This document shows positions 1 to 5,268 of a DNA stretch of 6,237 nucleotides, piece by piece. Source of the DNA: an uncultured Rhodospirillaceae bacterium (GTDB lineage: Bacteria > Pseudomonadota > Alphaproteobacteria > MPNO01); NCBI GenBank assembly GCA_937916005.1, contig CALGIA010000536.1, positions 1-6,237 of the forward strand. Direction: 5' to 3'. Position 1 is the first letter of the stretch. Each line of letters begins with the position of its first letter. The position numbers and the translations under genes are program-made. The notes under the pieces were generated by a model. It was not told the DNA's origin. It was given only the letters and a program-made list of their open reading frames with translations, and ran no database searches.

Positions 1-14
1 GGTCGAATTTTATT

Positions 15-1259
15 GTGACATCGTTGCAGCCTGTACGGGGCACCCACGATTTATTGCCGGATGATAGCCGGAATTTTCGCCATATAGCGGATAGCGCCCG
101 GGCTGTGACGCAGCGTTACGGCTATGAGGAAATCGCGACCCCCATTTTCGAATTTACCGAAGTGTTCAAGCGGACACTGGGCGATACGTCCGATATCGTG
201 ACAAAGGAGATGTATACCTTCGAAGACAAGGGTGGAGACGAAATCACGCTTCGTCCGGAAGGTACGGCGGGCATCGCCCGGGCGTTGATTTCGGGTGGTT
301 TGAGCCAAAATCTTCCGCTTAAATATTTTTATTACGGGCCCATGTTCCGATACGAGCGTCCGCAAAAAGGGCGGTTGCGGCAATTTCACCAGATTGGCAC
401 CGAGCTTTTGGGCGTTCCGGAACCATTGGGCGACGTGGAAATCATTGCGCTCGGTGCCGCAATTCTGACCGATCTGGGCGTATATGATGAGACCACGCTG
501 GAACTCAATACTCTGGGAAATACGGTAAGCCGTGCCGCCTATCGCAATGTCCTGGTCGAGTATTTTCAGGATCACAGGGCTGCGTTATCCAAAGACAGTC
601 TCGAGCGGCTGGAGCGCAATCCGCTTCGCATTCTGGATTCCAAGAATCCCAATGATCGTGAAGTTGTTGCCGGCGCGCCGGAATTTGGCGATAGCCTTGA
701 TGCGGAATCCTCGGATTTTTTCGCCGTGGTGGAATCGGGGCTCGAAACGCTGGGCATTGGCTATGTGCGGAATTCCCGCCTGGTCCGCGGTCTGGATTAC
801 TATTGCCATACGGCATTTGAATTCACCACAGAGGCCCTCGGCGCCCAGGGCGCAGTCCTGGCGGGCGGTCGTTACGACGGGCTGGTTGGTTTGATGGGGG
901 GGCCTCAGACCGCGGGGGTCGGATGGGCCGCCGGCGTTGAACGGCTTGCCATGTTGATCAAGGATGTGCCGTCGCCGATACGGCCGATCGCCGTTATCCC
1001 GGTCGGGGAAGACGCGCAAATTCATGCGCTGCGGATAACGAATGATCTCAGGCAGCAGGGTTTTACCGTTGAGCTTGGATATCGGGGCAACCTCAAAAAG
1101 CGACTCAACCGGGCAAATAAATTAAATGCCCGAATTGCGATAATTATTGGCGCCGACGAACTGGCGCAGGACGCGGTCACCTTGCGGGATTTCGATACGG
1201 GTGAGCAGGAACTTGTACAACTTGTCGAGTTGAAAGACCAACTGACCCGGTACGCCTGA
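15..1259 (+). CDS. hisS: Histidyl-tRNA synthetase (HisRS), canonical bacterial type
   Basis: Cytoplasmic class II aminoacyl-tRNA synthetase that charges tRNA-His with histidine using ATP. The 414-aa product is close to the usual bacterial length (E. coli 424). Seen in order: the N-terminal PVRGTHDLLP segment (residues 6-15), TLRPEGTAG (78-86), motif 2 with FRYERPQKGRLRQFHQ (111-126), the histidine-specific RLVRGLDYY (255-263), AGGRYDGL (283-290), motif 3 with GVGWAAGVERL (301-311), and a C-terminal anticodon-binding domain from about residue 323. The start is GTG at 15, chosen because PVRGTHD normally lies within a few residues of the N terminus. The frame stays open to the window edge and only 14 bases precede it, so the ribosome binding site cannot be judged. 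It is the first visible gene of the run; hemA starts 7 bp after its TGA stop. Motif 2 is of the ordinary type, not the divergent HisRS of some Alphaproteobacteria. Confidence 0.97.
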   Translation: MTSLQPVRGTHDLLPDDSRNFRHIADSARAVTQRYGYEEIATPIFEFTEVFKRTLGDTSDIVTKEMYTFEDKGGDEITLRPEGTAGIARALISGGLSQNLPLKYFYYGPMFRYERPQKGRLRQFHQIGTELLGVPEPLGDVEIIALGAAILTDLGVYDETTLELNTLGNTVSRAAYRNVLVEYFQDHRAALSKDSLERLERNPLRILDSKNPNDREVVAGAPEFGDSLDAESSDFFAVVESGLETLGIGYVRNSRLVRGLDYYCHTAFEFTTEALGAQGAVLAGGRYDGLVGLMGGPQTAGVGWAAGVERLAMLIKDVPSPIRPIAVIPVGEDAQIHALRITNDLRQQGFTVELGYRGNLKKRLNRANKLNARIAIIIGADELAQDAVTLRDFDTGEQELVQLVELKDQLTRYA

Positions 1260-1262
1260 GGG
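1258..1262 (+). promoter_or_regulatory. Probable ribosome binding site of hemA
   Basis: GAGGG lies 4 bases before the ATG at 1267 and overlaps the hisS stop codon (TGA, 1257-1259). The spacing is shorter than usual. Ribosomes finishing hisS would end on this site, which suggests translational coupling. It supports the ATG at 1267 as the hemA start. Confidence 0.5.
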
Positions 1263-1266
1263 CGAT

Positions 1267-2553
1267 ATGAGTGCGCAGCAAGATACCCAGAGATATCTGG
1301 TCGTTGGCGCGAACCATCGCTCCAGTACCAATTCGACCAGGGACAGATTATTTGTCGAAGATGGTCGTGCAATCGATCTTCTTTTCCGGCTGCGCGATGC
1401 CGGATTGCATCAGGCGATGCTGCTGTCAACCTGTGCACGGACCGAAGTTCAGGCGGCCCATGGGGAGCCCGGCGAGGCGACGCTAATTGTAAGGCGATTA
1501 TTCGCCGAACATTGCGGCATGGAAGAAGACGAAATAGCACCACAACTCTATGCTCTTGAAGATCAGGCAGCGGTCCGCCATGTGTTTTCTGTCGCGGCGG
1601 CGCTGGATAGCCCCGTAATCGGGGAACCACAGGTCAATGGGCAGATCAGGGATAGTCACCGGGCATCGGCAAATGCCGGAATGTCAGGGCGTGAACTCGA
1701 ATTGCTGCTTCAGGCCGCCTATGGCGTTGCCAAGCGGGTGCGTACCGAAACCACGATTGGGGAACGGCCCGTATCCATGGCCACGGTCGCGTTACAACTC
1801 GCCCGGGATGTGCATGGGGATTTGTCCCGCTGTGAGGGCTTGTTGATTGTTGGCGGTGAAATGGGAGAACTGGTCACGGAGCAACTCATGGCCAGCGGAC
1901 TTCAGCAGATGACCGTGATGTCGCATTTACCCGCCCGCGCGGAGGCGGTTGCGCGCCGAATCGGTTGTCATTACGCGTCGTTTGATCGATTGGGTGAATT
2001 TCTTGCAGGCTCGGAAGTCGTGATTTCTTCGGTTGGGGGCGGCGAACATACTATTTCACTGGATCAAATGCGCCAGGCGCTGGGGAGTCGGCGGCATCGG
2101 CCCGTTTTCCTGATCGATGTTGCGGTTCCCGGCGATGTCGAGCCGGAGGTTAATGAATTGGATGGCGCGTTTCTGTATGATCTCGACGATCTCGAACGAA
2201 TTGCCGCCATGGGCCGAGCGGGCCGTGACGTGGCGGCATTGGACGCACGGAAGATAATCGACGAAGAGGTCACGAAGTTTTTGCGCCGGAACGCCGGCCG
2301 GAATTCGGACCCCACGCTTACTCAACTACGGGCACATTTCGAAAATGTGCGGAAATCGATTCTTGCCGAAAGCGATGGCCGGGATGTTGATGCGGTGACC
2401 CGGCGCCTGATCAACCGGCTGCTGCATGATCCGTCGATGGGTCTCAAGGAGATGGCAAGCAATGGCGATCCCGTTGAAGGCGAACATGTGCTGCGGCGGC
2501 TTTTCGGGCTCGACGATGTTTCATCTTCGAAGCCTCCCTCCACTAAGGAATAA
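1267..2553 (+). CDS. hemA: Glutamyl-tRNA reductase homologue (GluTR family), divergent
   Basis: GluTR reduces glutamyl-tRNA(Glu) with NADPH to glutamate-1-semialdehyde, the first step of the C5 route to 5-aminolevulinate and tetrapyrroles. The 428-aa product has the three family domains: an N-terminal catalytic domain with VVGANHR (12-18), STCARTE (54-60, nucleophile Cys56 and substrate Arg58), His105 and GEPQ (119-122); KRVRTETTIG (156-165) leading to a Rossmann domain (about 188-315); and a C-terminal dimerisation region with NRLLHDP (383-389) and LRRLFGL (409-415). Oddities against the usual family pattern: STCNR reads STCAR (Ala57), GxGxxG reads VGGEMG (195-200), the NR after the second strand is SH (219-220), ISST is ISSV (253-256), and PRD is PGD (288-290). 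It lies 7 bp after hisS and 5 bp before prfA. Family membership is secure. Whether it is a working GluTR is uncertain, since most Alphaproteobacteria use ALA synthase, an unrelated enzyme also called hemA. Confidence 0.87.
   Translation: MSAQQDTQRYLVVGANHRSSTNSTRDRLFVEDGRAIDLLFRLRDAGLHQAMLLSTCARTEVQAAHGEPGEATLIVRRLFAEHCGMEEDEIAPQLYALEDQAAVRHVFSVAAALDSPVIGEPQVNGQIRDSHRASANAGMSGRELELLLQAAYGVAKRVRTETTIGERPVSMATVALQLARDVHGDLSRCEGLLIVGGEMGELVTEQLMASGLQQMTVMSHLPARAEAVARRIGCHYASFDRLGEFLAGSEVVISSVGGGEHTISLDQMRQALGSRRHRPVFLIDVAVPGDVEPEVNELDGAFLYDLDDLERIAAMGRAGRDVAALDARKIIDEEVTKFLRRNAGRNSDPTLTQLRAHFENVRKSILAESDGRDVDAVTRRLINRLLHDPSMGLKEMASNGDPVEGEHVLRRLFGLDDVSSSKPPSTKE
2545..2550 (+). promoter_or_regulatory. 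Ribosome binding site of prfA
   Basis: AAGGAA lies 8 bases upstream of the GTG at 2559, inside the last codons of hemA and immediately before its TAA stop (2551-2553). It is a good Shine-Dalgarno match at good spacing and decides the GTG start. Confidence 0.75.
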
Positions 2554-2558
2554 TTTGC

Positions 2559-3647
2559 GTGGCGCTTGATCCAAATCTAATAGACAAGCTTGATAGGCTG
2601 ATTGCCCGTCACGAGGAAATCGGGGCGGCAATGTCGGGAGACGGCGGCGCCGATTCCAACACATTTATTCGACTGTCCAAGGAATACGCCGAACTTTCCC
2701 CGGTCGTTGGTGCGATCCATGACCTTCGAAAGGTTGAGGCTGAAATTAAGGATCTGGAGGGGATAATCGCCGATCCCGATGGCGATGCGGAAATGCGTGA
2801 CCTTGCCCATGAAGAATTCCTGGGTCTTCGCGGTTCGCTTCCCAAGTTGGAGAAATCGCTAAAAATTATTCTTTTGCCCAAGGATGTCGCGGACGAAAAG
2901 AATGCAATTCTGGAAATCCGCGCGGGAACGGGGGGCGATGAGGCTGCGTTGTTCGCCGCCGATCTGTTCCGTATGTATCAGCGTTATGCAGAATTACAGG
3001 GATGGCGGTTTGGGATCCTGCAGGTGAGCGATACGGGGATCGGCGGTTTTAAGGATGCGGTCGCCGAAATCACCGGAAAAGGCGTTTTCGCCCGCCTGAA
3101 ATTTGAATCAGGGGTGCATCGCGTTCAGCGGGTGCCCGAAACGGAATCCAGCGGCCGAATTCATACCTCGGCAGCCACGGTTGCGGTTCTTCCCGAGGCC
3201 GAGGAAGTTGACGTCAATATCGAAGATAAGGACCTGAGAGTTGATGTTTTTCGGGCGTCCGGTCCTGGGGGCCAATCTGTCAACACCACGGATAGCGCCA
3301 TACGCATCACACATATTCCGACCGGAATTGTCGTGTCCCAACAGGATGAAAAATCTCAGCACAAGAACAAGGCGAAGGCCATGAAAGTCCTGCGTGCGCG
3401 AATTTACGACGCCGAGCGCGCCGCAATGGATGCGGAGCGCGCCGACGCGCGCCGGAGCCAGGTCGGGTCCGGAGATCGTTCAGAACGAATTCGTACATAT
3501 AATTTCCCTCAGGGCCGCATCACCGACCACAGGATCAACCTGACGCTCCACAAGCTGGATAAGGTGTTGGCCGGCGATGGGCTGGACGAGGTAATAGAAG
3601 CGCTGATCGCGGATGACCAAGCAGGTAGGCTTGGCGAAATCGGGTGA
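2559..3647 (+). CDS. prfA: Peptide chain release factor 1 (RF1)
   Basis: RF1 recognises UAA and UAG stop codons in the ribosomal A site and triggers release of the finished protein. The 362-aa product is the expected length (E. coli 360). Visible: the N-terminal helical domain (about 1-100), IRAGTGGDEA (120-129), the RF1 stop-codon recognition tripeptide PxT as P-E-T (193-195, within RVPETESSGR), the catalytic loop GPGGQSVNTTDSA (235-247, with the universal GGQ at 237-239), DEKSQHKNKAKA (263-274) and YNFPQGRITDHR (314-325). PET rather than the SPF type separates it from RF2. The start is GTG 2559, backed by the AAGGAA site 8 bases upstream. The stop TGA (3645-3647) shares one base with the prmC ATG. 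PrmC, encoded next, methylates the GGQ glutamine, so factor and modifier are made together. Confidence 0.98.
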   Translation: MALDPNLIDKLDRLIARHEEIGAAMSGDGGADSNTFIRLSKEYAELSPVVGAIHDLRKVEAEIKDLEGIIADPDGDAEMRDLAHEEFLGLRGSLPKLEKSLKIILLPKDVADEKNAILEIRAGTGGDEAALFAADLFRMYQRYAELQGWRFGILQVSDTGIGGFKDAVAEITGKGVFARLKFESGVHRVQRVPETESSGRIHTSAATVAVLPEAEEVDVNIEDKDLRVDVFRASGPGGQSVNTTDSAIRITHIPTGIVVSQQDEKSQHKNKAKAMKVLRARIYDAERAAMDAERADARRSQVGSGDRSERIRTYNFPQGRITDHRINLTLHKLDKVLAGDGLDEVIEALIADDQAGRLGEIG

Positions 3648-4519
3648 TGTCCATGGTAACCATCTCCACCGCACTGACGGACGCAGCCCGGCGGCTGGAC
3701 GCGGGAGGAATTGAAAACTCCCGTGGGGAGGCGCGCCTTCTGCTGTCTCATGTCCTTGGTTTCGGCGCCGAGAAAGTAATTGGCCATCCCGAATTCGAAA
3801 TTGATGACGCTGGTATGATAGAATTGGAGTCTGCGTTGTCACGGCGTGTTCGGCGCGAGCCCATGTCCCATGTTCTCGGAAAAAGAGAATTCTGGAGCCT
3901 GAATTTCCGGGTAACGCCCGACACTCTGGATCCGCGCCCCGACAGCGAAACCTTGGTCGAAGCGGTGCTCAAACACGTGGTTGATCGAGGACGGCGTTTG
4001 CGGGTACTCGATCTCGGCACGGGAACGGGTTGTCTGCTCCTGGCGATATTGAGCGAATTTCCGAACGCCTCGGGTGTCGGCATGGATATCAGCCAGGCCG
4101 CGCTCGACGTCGCAAAAGAAAATTCCGAGACGTTGGGTCTCGACAAGCGCGCCGAATTTCTCCGAGCGGAATGGGACACTGGTCTTGCTGGGGAGTTCGA
4201 TATAGTTGTGTCGAATCCGCCTTATATTCCGACCAGAGAATTGAATTTACTGGAGCCCGAAGTTGCGCTTTTCGAACCGCGATTGGCGCTTGATGGCGGC
4301 ATTGATGGGCTCGCCGAATATCGCGCCCTGGGGCCCGTTCTCGTGCGTCGGTTGCGGAGCCAGGGAATTGCGCTAATTGAACTGGGGGCCGGGCAATCGG
4401 GGCCGGTCGGTCAGATCATGACCAGAGTGGGTCTGGACATATTGGACCAACGCCATGACCTCGGTGGCGTGGCGCGTTGTCTGGTGCTTCGGCATGCACC
4501 TGCGTTAACGAACTGTTAG
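3647..4519 (+). CDS. prmC: RF methyltransferase PrmC (N5-glutamine methyltransferase)
   Basis: PrmC transfers a methyl group from S-adenosylmethionine to the glutamine of the GGQ loop in RF1 and RF2, raising their release activity. From ATG 3647 the product is 290 aa (E. coli 277). Visible: an N-terminal helical substrate-binding domain (about 1-75), SHVLGKREFWSLNF (74-87), LDPRPDSETLVEA (94-106), the SAM motif I DLGTGTG (122-128), the acidic residue ending the second strand in GVGMDIS (143-149), and the signature NPPY (190-193), which holds the target glutamine. Start choice: GTG 3644, ATG 3647 and ATG 3653 are in frame and none has a strong ribosome binding site. ATG 3647 overlaps the prfA stop as TGATG, a typical coupled junction, so it is preferred. 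Nothing in the protein looks damaged. Confidence 0.95.
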   Translation: MSMVTISTALTDAARRLDAGGIENSRGEARLLLSHVLGFGAEKVIGHPEFEIDDAGMIELESALSRRVRREPMSHVLGKREFWSLNFRVTPDTLDPRPDSETLVEAVLKHVVDRGRRLRVLDLGTGTGCLLLAILSEFPNASGVGMDISQAALDVAKENSETLGLDKRAEFLRAEWDTGLAGEFDIVVSNPPYIPTRELNLLEPEVALFEPRLALDGGIDGLAEYRALGPVLVRRLRSQGIALIELGAGQSGPVGQIMTRVGLDILDQRHDLGGVARCLVLRHAPALTNC

Positions 4520-4530
4520 TAAAAAAAGTG

Positions 4531-4556
4531 TTGGTCAGAGGCGTTTTCCTGACTAA
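4531..4556 (-). terminator. Stem-loop with T-run, oriented as a minus-strand terminator
   Basis: Arms TTGGTCAG (4531-4538) and CTGACTAA (4549-4556) pair over 8 bp, with one G-U wobble in the plus-strand RNA and a 10-base loop. On the plus strand no T-run follows. On the minus strand the stem is followed, after three bases, by seven T (the A7 at 4521-4527). It therefore fits an intrinsic terminator for transcription coming from the sthA side, or one blocking antisense transcription into prmC. The lack of a GC-rich stem lowers confidence. Confidence 0.4.
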
Positions 4557-4557
4557 T
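4531..4557 (+). promoter_or_regulatory. Weak candidate promoter for the DUF4167 gene
   Basis: TTGGTC (4531-4536) could serve as a -35 element and ACTAAT (4552-4557) as a -10 element, 15 bases apart, or TAATGT (4554-4559) at 17 bases. The matches to the sigma-70 consensus are partial and the same bases form a stem-loop, so this is only a candidate. Read-through from prmC is an equally good explanation for DUF4167 expression. Confidence 0.2.
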
Positions 4558-4559
4558 GT

Positions 4560-4685
4560 AGGGTGGCTTTACGGGATGTCATGAAACAGACTCTGTAGGC
4601 TCACAGAAACACCCTCCGAGAGACGCCAGCCGAACAATTGCACATGGATATGTGAAATTGTTGGCAGTTTGGGTTGGTCCCAAAT
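4560..4685 (+). promoter_or_regulatory. Structured leader upstream of the DUF4167 gene
   Basis: This stretch has no convincing coding content and several inverted repeats in a row. AGGGTG (4560-4565) pairs with CACCCT (4610-4615) and encloses a small hairpin, TCTGT (4592-4596) with ACAGA (4603-4607). A strong stem-loop follows at 4629-4665 and a perfect 6-bp one at 4668-4684, ending just before the ribosome binding site. The density of pairing suggests a cis-acting RNA element or protein operators. I do not recognise it as a known riboswitch or leader family. The outer 6-bp pairing spans 44 bases and could be chance; the later two stems are stronger. Confidence 0.4.
4629..4665 (+). repeat. 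Long imperfect inverted repeat (hairpin or operator dyad)
   Basis: The arms pair as follows: GCC (4629-4631) with GGC (4663-4665), one bulged G (4632), AACAATT (4633-4639) with AATTGTT (4656-4662), a G/A mismatch (4640/4655), and CACAT (4641-4645) with ATGTG (4650-4654), leaving a GGAT loop. That is 15 base pairs. As DNA it is a near-perfect 30-bp dyad (4633-4662), as expected of a site for a dimeric regulator. As RNA it is a long hairpin ending 25 bases before the ribosome binding site. No T-run follows, so it is not an intrinsic terminator on the plus strand. An in-frame GTG (4652) lies inside its 3' arm. Confidence 0.65.
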
Positions 4686-4690
4686 GGGAA

Positions 4691-4696
4691 AGGAAG
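4691..4696 (+). promoter_or_regulatory. Ribosome binding site of the DUF4167 gene
   Basis: AGGAAG within a purine-rich run (4686-4698) lies 9 bases before the TTG at 4706. It is the best Shine-Dalgarno match in the intergenic region and supports TTG 4706 over the upstream GTG at 4652. Confidence 0.6.
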
Positions 4697-4705
4697 AGTT
4701 GTAGC

Positions 4706-5215
4706 TTGAATAGAAATCCAGGACCCATAAGACAAGGATCCAATCCGAAGCGTGTGCGCGGAAGGGGTAATAACGGCCGGAAGAACTCCAATCCCCGGTC
4801 AAACAGTTATGACAGCAACGGGCCTGAAGTTAAGGTTCGGGGGAATGCGCAGCAGGTCGTGGAAAAATATCTCGCCCTGGCGCGGGACGCGACGCTGACC
4901 GATGACCGGGTGGCGGCAGAAAATTATTTCCAGCACGCCGAGCATTATTTTCGCCTGATGACGGCAAATGGCGGGGGTGAGGAACAAAGCGAGCAGGCGG
5001 CGTCCCAATTGCCCGGACCCGAAAACCGGCAACAGAGAGATAGCCGGGCTTCGGAAGAGACCGGTGAGTCACCGGATGCTCCAGAGGCGCAATCGACCGA
5101 TGCTTCCGTAAATGGAAATCGCGTTAACGAGCCGGCGGCGACCGATGACGACCCGGCCTCAGCGCCACAGCCTGAAATTGGGGATGGCGATAGCGATAGT
5201 TCAAGGCCGGACTAG
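4706..5215 (+). CDS. DUF4167 domain protein, putative RNA-binding
   Basis: From TTG 4706 the product is 169 aa. It begins MNRNPGPIRQ and has a basic, Arg/Gly/Asn-rich N terminus (RVRGRGNNGRKNSN, 16-29). The conserved DUF4167 core follows: SYDSNGPEVKVRGNA (34-48), then a helical part with EKYLALARDA (53-62), DDRVAAENYFQHAEHYFR (66-83). From about residue 90 the protein is acidic, low in complexity and probably disordered (many E, D, S, P, A, Q). Family knowledge: the domain is common in Alphaproteobacteria next to prfA-prmC and has no firmly assigned function. RNA or ribosome binding is an inference from the basic RG-rich end and the context. Start: an in-frame GTG at 4652 would add 18 residues (MKLLAVWVGP...) not typical of the family; TTG 4706 has a ribosome binding site and places the RQG segment near the N terminus. 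No signal peptide or membrane segment is seen. Confidence 0.87.
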   Translation: MNRNPGPIRQGSNPKRVRGRGNNGRKNSNPRSNSYDSNGPEVKVRGNAQQVVEKYLALARDATLTDDRVAAENYFQHAEHYFRLMTANGGGEEQSEQAASQLPGPENRQQRDSRASEETGESPDAPEAQSTDASVNGNRVNEPAATDDDPASAPQPEIGDGDSDSSRPD

Positions 5216-5236
5216 CCTTCGCGCGGGGCTTCTTCT
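5203..5236. terminator. Weak terminator candidate between convergent genes
   Basis: AAGGC (5203-5207) pairs with GCCTT (5215-5219) across the DUF4167 stop codon. Alternatively AGCC (5214-5217) pairs with GGCT (5227-5230), followed by the pyrimidine run TTCTTCT. Both stems are short and neither tail is a clean T-run, so the 53-bp gap before the sthA stop holds no convincing terminator. Confidence 0.2.
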
Positions 5237-5268
5237 ACGCGTATTTTCCGTCTTGCCGACCCGGATAC

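Noticed and set aside
51..575. Long minus-strand open frame (174 aa) inside hisS
   Set aside because: It lies fully opposite hisS, whose protein motifs are continuous and convincing. Its translation shows no recognisable domain, so it is a shadow of the real frame.
1022..1630. 202-aa minus-strand open frame over the hisS/hemA junction
   Set aside because: It spans the end of one well-supported gene and the start of another on the opposite strand, with a composition rich in Arg, Pro and Ser typical of antisense frames in GC-rich DNA.
769..3891. About eight GAATTC hexamers across the window, more than base composition would predict
   Set aside because: All seen lie in coding sequence and follow from frequent GAATT-containing codon pairs; the spacing is irregular, so no functional array is implied.
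4589..4593. GACTC in the leader as a CcrM (GANTC) methylation site controlling expression
   Set aside because: A single 5-base match in a leader is expected by chance and there is no supporting promoter overlap.
4652..4705. GTG 4652 as the DUF4167 start
   Set aside because: The GTG lies within the 3' arm of a strong hairpin and has no good ribosome binding site. The added 18 residues do not resemble the family, whereas TTG 4706 has AGGAAG 9 bases upstream.
4569..4802. Minus-strand open frames (70-77 aa) over the DUF4167 leader
   Set aside because: No ribosome binding site or recognisable domain is seen, and they overlap the inverted repeats and the start of the DUF4167 gene.
5182..5200. Short GCGATA direct repeat near the end of the DUF4167 gene
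   Set aside because: It encodes part of the low-complexity Gly/Asp/Ser tail and is too short and coding-driven to be a separate repeat element.
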